DNA of 64,000 bases from Winogradskyella sp. PC-19. GTDB lineage: Bacteria > Bacteroidota > Bacteroidia > Flavobacteriales > Flavobacteriaceae. Under the pieces are notes generated by a model. That model saw only the letters and a program-made list of their open reading frames with translations, ran no database searches and had not been told where the DNA came from. How positions within the stretch are numbered: the stretch's first letter is position 1; each line of letters starts with the position of its first letter. Below are positions 16,272 to 24,297 of this stretch, in pieces. The DNA lies in contig NZ_CP019332.1 of assembly GCF_002163855.1 (NCBI RefSeq), positions 2,273,145 through 2,337,144 of the forward strand. The letters are read 5' to 3'. A program made the position numbers and the translations under genes.

Positions 16272-17339
16272 ATGAACAAAAATATCCTACTTATTTTTTT
16301 TATAACACTCTTTTTTGGATGTGTTGATGATGTAGAGTTTAATAACCCTGCTATACAGGCAAATTTTGAAGGACAATCCTGGATTGGAGTTGCTCGAACT
16401 GCAGCAATAAAAGATGGGGGATTAATAATAAGAGCTACGCGTGGTACAGAGGTATTATTATTGTTTACAACTAGGACAGATGTAGGCACTTATCCCTTAG
16501 GAGCAAACAATCAAAGTGAAGCAAGGTATATTTCTGCTGATGGTACAGTATATTCTACACTTAATTCGCCTGACCCTTCAATTCAGGTTTTTCCATCTGA
16601 TGGACTTATTAAGACTTCTAATATAGACTCTGTAATGAATACAGCAACCGGAACTTTTAGATTTAATGCTTTTACAGCAGATGGACTAAACTCTGTTAAC
16701 TTTATAGATGGTGTGTTTTTTCAAATTACTTTAAGACAGGATATTGCTGAAGAAACAGGAGGATCAACTTGTGCGCTAGCAACGGACTCAGTTTCAGCCT
16801 TGAATGCTCAAGTCACTGCAGAAACTCCAAGTGCCATGTTATGCGAACAATACTTAACAGCCTTGGAAATACAATTGTTGTCTTGTGATGATTCCTCTGG
16901 AGATATACAACAGACTATAAACAATTTGGATTGTAATGATGATGATGCAGATGGTATACCAAATTCTTTTGAGGATATTAATATGGATGGTAATCTAGAT
17001 AATGACGATACTGATATGGATGGTATACCTAATTACCAAGACGCTGACGATGATGGTGATAGTATTGATACAATCAATGAAACTGGCGATACAGATGGAG
17101 ATGCTATTCCAAATTATTTAGACAATGACGACGATGGAGATAGCATTTTAACCATTTTTGAAGACCCAATTGCCTTGCAGAATACAGATGGCGATGGTTT
17201 TTTAGACTATTTAGACGCAGACGATGATAATGATGGAGCACTAACTATCGATGAAAATCCTGACCCAAATGGAGATGGAAATCCAGATGACGCACAAGAC
17301 ACTGATATGGATGGTATTCCGGATTATCTACAAATCTAA
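16272..17339 (+). CDS. Surface lipoprotein: DUF6252-like domain plus thrombospondin type 3 calcium repeats
   Basis: 355 residues. Lipoprotein signal with lipid-accepting Cys in FITLFFGCVDDVEF; the acidic residues after Cys fit the Bacteroidota surface-export signal. Residues 25-160 match the DUF6252 pattern (NPAIQANFEGQSWIG ... GTFRFNAFTADGLNSVNF). A Cys-containing spacer (160-220) precedes six or so Asp-rich thrombospondin type 3 repeats of the form DTDMDGIPNYQDADDDGD, which bind calcium and form a rod. No sorting domain follows. Probably a surface-anchored calcium-stabilised protein of unknown ligand. Followed by a terminator. Confidence 0.82.
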   Translation: MNKNILLIFFITLFFGCVDDVEFNNPAIQANFEGQSWIGVARTAAIKDGGLIIRATRGTEVLLLFTTRTDVGTYPLGANNQSEARYISADGTVYSTLNSPDPSIQVFPSDGLIKTSNIDSVMNTATGTFRFNAFTADGLNSVNFIDGVFFQITLRQDIAEETGGSTCALATDSVSALNAQVTAETPSAMLCEQYLTALEIQLLSCDDSSGDIQQTINNLDCNDDDADGIPNSFEDINMDGNLDNDDTDMDGIPNYQDADDDGDSIDTINETGDTDGDAIPNYLDNDDDGDSILTIFEDPIALQNTDGDGFLDYLDADDDNDGALTIDENPDPNGDGNPDDAQDTDMDGIPDYLQI

Positions 17340-17357
17340 TAACAATTTATATTTCGT

Positions 17358-17388
17358 AAAAAGCCACATTAAATGTGGCTTTTTTTTG
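17358..17388 (+). terminator. Rho-independent terminator
   Basis: Stem AAAAGCCACATT / AATGTGGCTTTT with a one-to-three base loop and eight T, 19 bases after the lipoprotein gene. Confidence 0.85.
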
Positions 17389-17507
17389 TTTACAAGTGTT
17401 TATAACTTTACTTCAAAAAAGTATAAATTCTATGTAAGTTTATAAACTAGCTTTTTTTAAACAAGGGTCTTGTCAATCTTCTGATTGTCAGACATGAAAA
17501 CGGATTT

Positions 17508-20500
17508 ATGTATTTAATTTTCGATACCGAAACAACAGGTCTGCCAAAACGTTGGGACGCCCCAATAACAGATACAGATAACTGGCCAAGAGCAATACAG
17601 ATTGCTTGGCAATTGCACGATGCTATGGGTAACTGTATCGAGCATCAAGATTATTTGATAAAACCGGACGGATTTAATATTCCCTACGATGCCGAAAAGA
17701 TTCATGGTATTTCAACAAAGTTAGCGCAAGAGCAGGGTATTGCTCTAGCAGAAGTTTTGGAAAAATTCAACATTGCAATGTCCAAAACAAAATTCATTGT
17801 TGGACAAAATGTAAAGTTTGACTTAAATGTAATGGGTGCAGAGTTCGTTCGTGGTAATGTCTCAAATCAGCTTCAGGAACTACCAGTTTTAGATACATGT
17901 ACAGAGCATACAGCTAGTTTGTGTCAAATTCCTGGTGGACGTTATGGAAAATTTAAATTACCTACTCTAACAGAATTACACCAATTTTTATTTGATACAC
18001 CTTTTGGAGAAGCCCATAATGCAACAGCAGATGTCGAGGCAACTACACGTTGTTTTTTAGAACTATTAAGAAGAAAAGAATACACAATAGAACAATTAGG
18101 AGTTCAGCCTGATTATTTTGAGGAATTTTCTCAAGCTAACCCTCTAAAAATTGAAGGGATAAAGCTTAATCATACTAATCTTAAGCGTGAAAGTGAAAAG
18201 ATTAATCAGCGACTTCAGAAAGAACAAACAGAGTCTGTCCCTACTTCAACTAATAAAGAAGCAGCTTCAAAACTTGCAGGTGCTCAGTTTGTGCATTTAC
18301 ATAACCATTCTCAATTTTCAATATTACAATCTACTATCAGTGTCAAAGATTTAGTTGCAGCCGCAGCTAAAGAAAATATGCCTGCAGTTGCATTGACTGA
18401 CCATGGTAATATGATGGGAGCATTTCACTTTGTGAGTGCTGTTTCTAATCATAATAAGGCTATAATAGCTAAACATGCCGAGGCAGAAGAAAGTGGAGAA
18501 GAGAAACAAGGTCAGATTATAAAACCAATTATAGGATGCGAGTTTTTTGTTTGTGAAAATCACTTAGATAAATCCCGAAAGGATAATGGTTATCAAATTG
18601 TACTGCTGGCAAAAAATAAAAACGGTTATCACAATTTAGCTAAATTATCTTCAACGGCATTTACAGACGGTTTCTATTACGTTCCAAGAATTGATAAAAA
18701 ACTAATAGAACAATACAAAGAGGATTTAATTTGCCTAACAGGAAATCTGTATGGAGAAGTTCCAAGTAAGGTTTTAAATATTGGTGAAAATCAAGCAGAA
18801 GAAGCTTTGCTGTGGTGGAAGAATACTTTTCAGGATGATTTGTATTTAGAGCTGATGCGTCATAATCAAGAAGATGAAAACAGAGTTAATCCCGTATTAA
18901 TTCAGTTTGCGCAAAAGCACGATGTAAAATTGATAGCATCAAATAATACATATTACGTTGAACAAGAAAATGCTAACGCACATGATATTTTACTCTGCGT
19001 AAAAGATGGCGAAAAACAAGCAACACCAATAGGACGAGGCCGCGGTTACCGTTACGGATTGCCGAATCAAGAATATTATTTTAAGTCTTCAGAAGAAATG
19101 AAGGCTCTTTTTAGGGATATTCCTGAAGCTATTGTGAACATAGAAGATGTTGTCGATAAAATCGAAGCTTATGAATTGGCGCGAGATGTTTTATTGCCAG
19201 CGTTTGATATCCCCGACGAATTTAAATTTAAAGAAGACGAAGCTGATGGTGGAAAGCGCGGTGAAAACGCTTTCCTGAAACATCTTACATACAAAGGTGC
19301 CGAAAAACGCTATGGTGAAATTACACCAGAAATCAAAGAACGACTAGATTTTGAGCTTTCCGTAATTGAAAACACAGGCTATCCAGGGTATTTCCTAATT
19401 GTTGAGGATTTTATACGAGAAGCACGAAACATGGATGTATCTGTAGGTCCAGGTCGTGGTTCCGCAGCAGGTTCAGTCGTTGCTTATTGCCTTTGGATTA
19501 CCAATATAGACCCCATTAAGTACGACTTACTTTTTGAGCGTTTCTTAAATCCAGATCGTGTAAGTATGCCAGATATCGATATTGATTTTGATGATGAAGG
19601 TCGTGGTCGTGTGATGCAATATGTGATTGATAAGTATGGGGCTAATCAAGTAGCTCAAATAATCACTTATGGGACTATGGCTGCAAAATCTTCTATTAGA
19701 GATACAGCACGTGTTTTGGATTTACCATTAAATGAAGCTGACCATATAGCCAAGCTTATACCTAATATGTCAAAGCTTGGCAAAATTTTTGGGAAAAGCG
19801 AAAAAGAACTTGCAGGAAAATTTAGAGCCGAGGACTTAGAAAAAGTCAATGAGTTACTAAATATATCTGATGGAGAGGATTTGCAAGCAGAGACAGTAAA
19901 TCAAGCCCGAGTCCTCGAAGGTTCTGTAAGAAATACAGGTATTCACGCTTGTGGAGTTATTATTACACCAGGAGACATTACTAATTATGTGCCAGTTTCT
20001 GTAGCAAAAGATTCTGATTTATATGTGACGCAATTTGACAACTCAGTTGTTGAGAGTGCAGGACTGTTGAAAATGGATTTTTTGGGTTTAAAGACGTTAA
20101 CCCTTATAAAGGATACCGTAAAAATTGTAAAGGCCAAACATAATGTTACACTTGACCCTGAGAATTTTCCACTCGATGATGAGAAGACTTATGAACTTTT
20201 TCAGCGCGGAGAAACTGTAGGGATTTTTCAGTATGAATCTCCTGGTATGCAAAAGCATATGAAGCATCTTAAGCCTACTGTTTTTGATGATTTAATAGCT
20301 ATGAATGCACTCTATCGTCCTGGTCCTATGGAATATATTCCAAGTTTTATTAGACGAAAACATGGCGAAGAAGAAATTATATACGATTTACCAGAAACCG
20401 AAGAGTATTTAAAAGAAACTTACGGTATTACAGTATATCAGGAGCAAGTAATGTTACTTTCACAAAAGCTAGCAGATTTTACCAAAGGTGAGGCCGATGT

Positions 20501-21893
20501 ACTTAGAAAGGCTATGGGTAAAAAGCAAAAAGCAGTACTTGATAAAATGAAACCTAAGTTTATTTCTCAAGCAGCTGCTAAAGGTATGGATGAGAAAAAA
20601 CTTGAGAAGATCTGGAAGGATTGGGAAGCTTTTGCAAGTTATGCCTTTAACAAGTCTCACTCTACATGCTATGCTTGGATTGCATACCAAACTGCATACT
20701 TAAAAGCGCATTATCCTGCGGAGTATATGGCGGCGGTATTGTCAAATAATATGAATGATATTAAGTCTGTAACCTTCTTTATGGAAGAGTGTAAACGTAT
20801 GCGTTTACCAGTTTTAGGGCCAAGTGTAAATGAAAGTTTTTATAAGTTTTCTGTAAATAAAGATAATGCCGTGCGTTTTGGTATGGGAGCCATTAAGGGT
20901 GTTGGTCATGGCGCTGTAAAAACCATTGTCGAAAACCGAAAAGAAGAAGGTCATTATAAGTCGATTTTCGATTTAGCAAAACGTATAGATTTACGTGCAG
21001 CCAATAAAAAAGCATTCGAAGGTTTAGCTAATGCAGGAGGTTTTGATTGTTTTGAAGATACACATCGAGCACAATATTTTGCTCATGATGGTGATGGTAT
21101 TACATTTTTAGAAAAAGCTGTAAAATACGGTGCTAAACATCAGGAAAACGAAAATTCAGCACAAGTTAGTTTGTTTGGTGAAGCTAGCGGTGTCGAGATT
21201 GCCGAACCTCAGGTTCCGCCATCTGAAGATTGGGGAACAATGGAGAAACTTTCTCGAGAAAAAGAAGTTGTTGGAATATATATATCAGGTCATCCATTAG
21301 ATGATTTTAAAATTGAAATGAAGACTTTTTGTAACGGGGTTATTGCAGATTTTAATGATTTGGAAGCCGCTATTAATCAAAATATCAAGTTTGGAGGTGT
21401 TGTAACAGATGTTCAACATAGAGTTAGTAAACAGGGTAAAGGTTGGGCCATATTCACTATAGAGGATTATACTGATAGTTTTGATTTCAGAATTTTTGGA
21501 GAAGATTATTTGAAATTTCGACATTTTTTAGTGCAAAATTCCTTTGTACACGTTCAAGCGTTTGTTAAAGAAGGTTGGGTTAATCGAGATACAGGAAAAA
21601 AAGGTGATCCACGTATTCAATTTAATAACTTTCAACTATTGCATGATGTAATGGATACGTATGCAAAAAAACTATCAGTACAACTAAATGTTGCTGAATT
21701 AAAATCAGATACTATTTCTGATTTACAGCAAATGTTCAGAATGCATGAAGGTACTAATTCTTTAAATTTTGTAGTCTACGATAACGAAGACAAAATAAAA
21801 TTGAATATGCCTAGTCGTAAGCAAAAGGTAAAAATATCTCAGGAGTTATTAAATACATTGAGTGAACATCATATAAAGTATAAGTTGAATTAA
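17508..21893 (+). CDS. dnaE: DNA polymerase III alpha subunit with N-terminal proofreading exonuclease domain
   Basis: 1461 residues, versus about 1160 in E. coli. Residues 1-185 form a DnaQ-like DEDDh exonuclease: ExoI LIFDTETTGLP, ExoII VGQNVKFDLN, ExoIII HNATADVEAT. A PHP domain begins at about 260 (HLHNHSQFSIL, LTDHGNMMGAFHF). The polymerase core has RVSMPDIDIDFDDEGRGRV with the catalytic aspartates near 690. Helix-hairpin-helix and OB-fold (FGGVVTDVQHRVSKQGKGWA) modules follow. QVSLFGE near residue 1219 is a beta-clamp-binding motif. Editing is therefore on the same chain as synthesis. No consensus promoter was seen in the 168-bp gap upstream. Confidence 0.95.
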   Translation: MYLIFDTETTGLPKRWDAPITDTDNWPRAIQIAWQLHDAMGNCIEHQDYLIKPDGFNIPYDAEKIHGISTKLAQEQGIALAEVLEKFNIAMSKTKFIVGQNVKFDLNVMGAEFVRGNVSNQLQELPVLDTCTEHTASLCQIPGGRYGKFKLPTLTELHQFLFDTPFGEAHNATADVEATTRCFLELLRRKEYTIEQLGVQPDYFEEFSQANPLKIEGIKLNHTNLKRESEKINQRLQKEQTESVPTSTNKEAASKLAGAQFVHLHNHSQFSILQSTISVKDLVAAAAKENMPAVALTDHGNMMGAFHFVSAVSNHNKAIIAKHAEAEESGEEKQGQIIKPIIGCEFFVCENHLDKSRKDNGYQIVLLAKNKNGYHNLAKLSSTAFTDGFYYVPRIDKKLIEQYKEDLICLTGNLYGEVPSKVLNIGENQAEEALLWWKNTFQDDLYLELMRHNQEDENRVNPVLIQFAQKHDVKLIASNNTYYVEQENANAHDILLCVKDGEKQATPIGRGRGYRYGLPNQEYYFKSSEEMKALFRDIPEAIVNIEDVVDKIEAYELARDVLLPAFDIPDEFKFKEDEADGGKRGENAFLKHLTYKGAEKRYGEITPEIKERLDFELSVIENTGYPGYFLIVEDFIREARNMDVSVGPGRGSAAGSVVAYCLWITNIDPIKYDLLFERFLNPDRVSMPDIDIDFDDEGRGRVMQYVIDKYGANQVAQIITYGTMAAKSSIRDTARVLDLPLNEADHIAKLIPNMSKLGKIFGKSEKELAGKFRAEDLEKVNELLNISDGEDLQAETVNQARVLEGSVRNTGIHACGVIITPGDITNYVPVSVAKDSDLYVTQFDNSVVESAGLLKMDFLGLKTLTLIKDTVKIVKAKHNVTLDPENFPLDDEKTYELFQRGETVGIFQYESPGMQKHMKHLKPTVFDDLIAMNALYRPGPMEYIPSFIRRKHGEEEIIYDLPETEEYLKETYGITVYQEQVMLLSQKLADFTKGEADVLRKAMGKKQKAVLDKMKPKFISQAAAKGMDEKKLEKIWKDWEAFASYAFNKSHSTCYAWIAYQTAYLKAHYPAEYMAAVLSNNMNDIKSVTFFMEECKRMRLPVLGPSVNESFYKFSVNKDNAVRFGMGAIKGVGHGAVKTIVENRKEEGHYKSIFDLAKRIDLRAANKKAFEGLANAGGFDCFEDTHRAQYFAHDGDGITFLEKAVKYGAKHQENENSAQVSLFGEASGVEIAEPQVPPSEDWGTMEKLSREKEVVGIYISGHPLDDFKIEMKTFCNGVIADFNDLEAAINQNIKFGGVVTDVQHRVSKQGKGWAIFTIEDYTDSFDFRIFGEDYLKFRHFLVQNSFVHVQAFVKEGWVNRDTGKKGDPRIQFNNFQLLHDVMDTYAKKLSVQLNVAELKSDTISDLQQMFRMHEGTNSLNFVVYDNEDKIKLNMPSRKQKVKISQELLNTLSEHHIKYKLN

Positions 21894-22026
21894 AGTTTAA
21901 AAAATCTCATAATTCAAACCAATATAACCATAGTCAAATCAAATACATGCAGTGTAAGGTTTGGTGTAATTTTTGACTAATATTGCATATTAACACGTAT
22001 TAAAATACAATTAAAACATAAATATT

Positions 22027-22344
22027 ATGGCATTAGAAATAACAGATGCAACATTTGAAGAGCAAGTATTAAATAGCGATAAGCCAGTAATGGTAGATTT
22101 CTGGGCAGCTTGGTGTGGTCCTTGTCGCATGGTTGGTCCAATTATCGATGAGATTAGTACTGAGTATGACGGCAAAGCTGTTGTAGGTAAAGTAGATGTA
22201 GACGCGAACCAAGAGTTTGCAGCTAAGTATGGTGTAAGAAACATACCAACGGTACTAGTGTTTCAAAATGGAGAAGTAGTAGGTCGTCAAGTAGGTGTTG
22301 CACCAAAAAACGCTTATGCAGAAGCTTTAGACGCACTTTTATAA
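22027..22344 (+). CDS. trxA: Thioredoxin
   Basis: 105 residues, single thioredoxin fold, active site WCGPCRMVGP near residues 31-40, conserved cis-Pro in VRNIPTVLVFQNGE. Cytoplasmic: no signal peptide. It reduces protein disulfides with electrons from thioredoxin reductase (not in this window). Followed by a clear terminator and then a DUF58 gene. Confidence 0.96.
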   Translation: MALEITDATFEEQVLNSDKPVMVDFWAAWCGPCRMVGPIIDEISTEYDGKAVVGKVDVDANQEFAAKYGVRNIPTVLVFQNGEVVGRQVGVAPKNAYAEALDALL

Positions 22345-22367
22345 CAAAGACATCTAAAAGAAATGAT

Positions 22368-22398
22368 AAAAGGTTTGCCAAATAGGTGAACCTTTTTT
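22368..22398 (+). terminator. Terminator of trxA
   Basis: 12-bp stem (AAAAGGTTTGCC / GGTGAACCTTTT, with two G-T pairs), loop AAATA, then T run; 24 bases past the trxA stop. Confidence 0.75.
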
Positions 22399-22412
22399 AG
22401 TTTCGGTAATTC

Positions 22413-23342
22413 ATGGATTTACAAAAAGAACTTAATAAAGCAGGTGGCTTTAAGAATTTAGAATTATTAGCAAAACAAGTTGTTGAAGGTTTTATTTCGG
22501 GGATGCATAAAAGTCCCTTTCATGGTTTTTCGGCAGAATTTGCAGAACATAAAATTTACAATCAAGGAGAGAGTACAAAACATATAGATTGGAAACTTTA
22601 TGCAAAAACAGATAGACTATATACCAAGCGTTATGATGAAGAAACAAATCTTAGATGTCATATTATTTTAGATAATAGTGCCTCTATGCATTATCCAGAC
22701 TCTGCAGGGACTTCAATTAATAATTTAAACAAAATAGCATTCTCTTCTTTAGCTTCTGCTTCTTTAATGTATATTCTAAAAAAGCAAAGAGATGCTGTAG
22801 GTTTAAGTATTTATAGTGATAAATATGATTTCTATTCTCCTGAGAAAGGAAGTGAGCGACATCATCAAATGTTATTATCAAAGTTAAGCGATGCTGTTAT
22901 TCATAAAACAGTTTCTAAGACTACTGAAACGTATAAATATTTACACCAAATAGCTGAAAAGATTCATAGACGCTCATTGATATTTGTATTTACAGATATG
23001 TTTCAAACTTCTCAGGACGACGAAAAAATATTTGAAGCACTAAGACATCTAAAGCATAATAAGCACGAGGTCGTGATGTTTCACGTATTTGATAAATCAA
23101 AAGAACTCACTTTTGATTTTGATAATAGACCAAAACGTTTTGTAGATGTTGAAACAGGAGAAACAATAGACCTATATCCAGATACTATAAAGGAAAACTA
23201 TGAAAAAGCTGTATCTGAATATTTTAAAAATTTAAAATTACGATGTGGACAATATAGGGTCAAGTATGTGGAAGCTGATGTAAATACTGGTTTTAATCAA
23301 ATATTGACCACATACATGATAGAGCGTCAAAAATTTGTATAA
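22413..23342 (+). CDS. DUF58 domain protein (vWA-like)
   Basis: 309 residues. The DUF58 signature is GESTKHIDWKLYAKTDRLY near residue 50, followed by a von Willebrand A-like half starting HIILDNSASMHYP, whose D-x-S-x-S begins a MIDAS metal site. No membrane segments. DUF58 proteins usually pair with a MoxR AAA+ ATPase and batI genes in Bacteroidota, but none lies next to it here; it starts 15 bases after the trxA terminator and may be read from a short promoter there. Role in oxidative stress or envelope assembly is inferred from relatives only. Confidence 0.85.
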   Translation: MDLQKELNKAGGFKNLELLAKQVVEGFISGMHKSPFHGFSAEFAEHKIYNQGESTKHIDWKLYAKTDRLYTKRYDEETNLRCHIILDNSASMHYPDSAGTSINNLNKIAFSSLASASLMYILKKQRDAVGLSIYSDKYDFYSPEKGSERHHQMLLSKLSDAVIHKTVSKTTETYKYLHQIAEKIHRRSLIFVFTDMFQTSQDDEKIFEALRHLKHNKHEVVMFHVFDKSKELTFDFDNRPKRFVDVETGETIDLYPDTIKENYEKAVSEYFKNLKLRCGQYRVKYVEADVNTGFNQILTTYMIERQKFV

Positions 23343-23370
23343 ATAAACTGATATTTTTTTCTTTTTTTAT

Positions 23371-23400
23371 TTGCGGAATTAAAAATGCAGTGTATATTTG
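23371..23400 (+). promoter_or_regulatory. Promoter of tRNA-Asp
   Basis: TTG (23371-23373), 19 bases, TATATTTG (23393-23400): exact consensus at both elements, 18 bases before the mature tRNA 5' end. Confidence 0.8.
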
Positions 23401-23418
23401 CCCTCGCAATTACGCAAC

Positions 23419-23492
23419 GGTCTGGTAGTTCAGCTGGTTAGAATATCTGCCTGTCACGCAGGGGGTCGCGGGTTCGAGTCCCGTCCAGACCG
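23419..23492 (+). tRNA. tRNA-Asp (anticodon GTC)
   Basis: 74 nt. Acceptor GGTCTGG pairs with CCAGACC, discriminator G. D arm GTTCAGCTGGTTAGAAT, anticodon stem TCTGC/GCAGG with loop CTGTCAC (anticodon GTC), T arm GCGGGTTCGAGTCCCGT. The CCA end is not encoded. A strong promoter precedes it and a hairpin terminator follows 10 bases later, so it is a single-gene transcript. Confidence 0.97.
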
Positions 23493-23502
23493 CAAATTGC
23501 AT

Positions 23503-23530
23503 AAAAGCTCTAAGAAATTAGAGCTTTTTT
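23503..23530 (+). terminator. Terminator of tRNA-Asp
   Basis: Perfect stem AAAAGCTCTAA / TTAGAGCTTTT, GAAA tetraloop, then T run. Confidence 0.85.
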
Positions 23531-23551
23531 ATGCAAAAGATGTTGTGTTGT

Positions 23552-23660
23552 TCTAGGAGAAATCCTAGAGTAGTTGTAAAATCCCTAAGCGATTAGGATT
23601 TTACCAATGAGAAGCTTTCCTTTTTTTACTAAGTAAAAATAGGGATGCTTTTTTGTTTTT
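23552..23660 (+). ncRNA. Candidate structured RNA: two tetraloop hairpins plus terminator
   Basis: Hairpin 1 TCTAGGA-GAAA-TCCTAGA (23552-23569); hairpin 2 GTAAAATCC, one bulged C, TAA, GCGA loop, TTA, GGATTTTAC (23576-23604), 12 pairs; then a long interrupted stem (23612-23650) around TTTTTAC-TAA-GTAAAAA ending in a T-rich tract to 23660. Both hairpins have GNRA loops. No ORF and no consensus promoter of its own is visible, so it may be read through from the tRNA promoter. Confidence 0.35.
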
Positions 23661-23972
23661 ATAATGCTTCATAGAACTCATAAAACAGATAAATAAGACT
23701 ATTTTGACACAAATAATGTATTTAAACGGTAAAAAAATACATTTAATCGATAATTTGTCGTTAGATAATTCTATTTTAGGTAAATTGCGTGTTCTTAAGT
23801 ATTGCCCTAAATCACTTACTCAAGAAATTTTAATCCATTGAAACCCTAACAGTTCTGTTAGGTTAAATCCTTTTTAGTACGATTGTTTGAAAATTTACTC
23901 AAACACTTTGTGTCTTATTTGTTTTTAAGACATTATTTAAACAGACTAATTATTTAACTAAAAAGAATACTT
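23661..23972. other. 312-bp gap upstream of the 55-aa peptide gene
   Basis: AT-rich with no credible ORF. It holds hairpin CCTAACA-GTTC-TGTTAGG (23845-23862 including flanks), then two dyads with identical 8-bp spacers, GTTTGA-N8-TCAAAC (23885-23904) and GTCTTA-N8-TAAGAC (23912-23931), about 27 bp centre to centre, 42-88 bp before the peptide start. They could be operators or leader hairpins. No exact TAnnTTTG element is present. Confidence 0.5.
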
Positions 23973-24140
23973 ATGAAAGCTTTAAAAATCTCCCTATTAT
24001 TAGTAGTCGTTGTTGTACTTACTGTTTCTGTAATTTCAAAAGATGCAGTTGTACAAGACGATATAAATACTTACAAGGAATACACTCCTAACAAACTAGT
24101 TCTAGATAAGAAAAAGAGAAAAGTTTCTACGGTATCTTAA
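23973..24140 (+). CDS. 55-residue exported or membrane peptide, function unknown
   Basis: ATG at 23973 to TAA at 24138-24140. The sequence starts MKALKISLLLVVVVVLTVSV, a clear hydrophobic signal or membrane segment, followed by a charged part (SKDAVVQDDINTYKEYTPNK) and a basic end KKKRKVSTVS. A-rich bases precede the ATG, as is usual in this group. A hairpin terminator follows at 24207. It lies just upstream of a TPR histidine kinase/regulator pair on the same strand, so it might be their target or signal, but that is inference. I do not recognise a family. Confidence 0.6.
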   Translation: MKALKISLLLVVVVVLTVSVISKDAVVQDDINTYKEYTPNKLVLDKKKRKVSTVS

Positions 24141-24206
24141 TACTTATTTAAGTTTTTATATTTGATTGATTTTATTTCTGTTTTATAAAAACTAACTAAA
24201 AAATAC

Positions 24207-24240
24207 AAGTCCTTAACTAAAAAAGTTAAAGGACTTTCTG
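24207..24240 (+). terminator. Terminator between the small peptide and the kinase gene
   Basis: AAGTCC-TTAACT / AGTTAA-A-GGACTT with one bulged A and a 5-base loop, followed by TTCTGTTTT; 66 bases past the peptide stop. Confidence 0.65.
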
Positions 24241-24261
24241 TTTTATTTATAGGTAAGTGTA

Positions 24262-24290
24262 TTGTTTTTATATATTTTTGAGAAAATCAC
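24262..24290 (+). promoter_or_regulatory. Promoter of the TPR histidine kinase operon
   Basis: TTG (24262-24264), 18 bases, TATTTTTG (24283-24290), exact consensus at both elements. The TTG that could be mistaken for a start codon is thus the -33 element, and the transcript should begin at about 24294, only a few bases before the TTG start at 24298. Confidence 0.7.
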
Positions 24291-24297
24291 TTATGAT

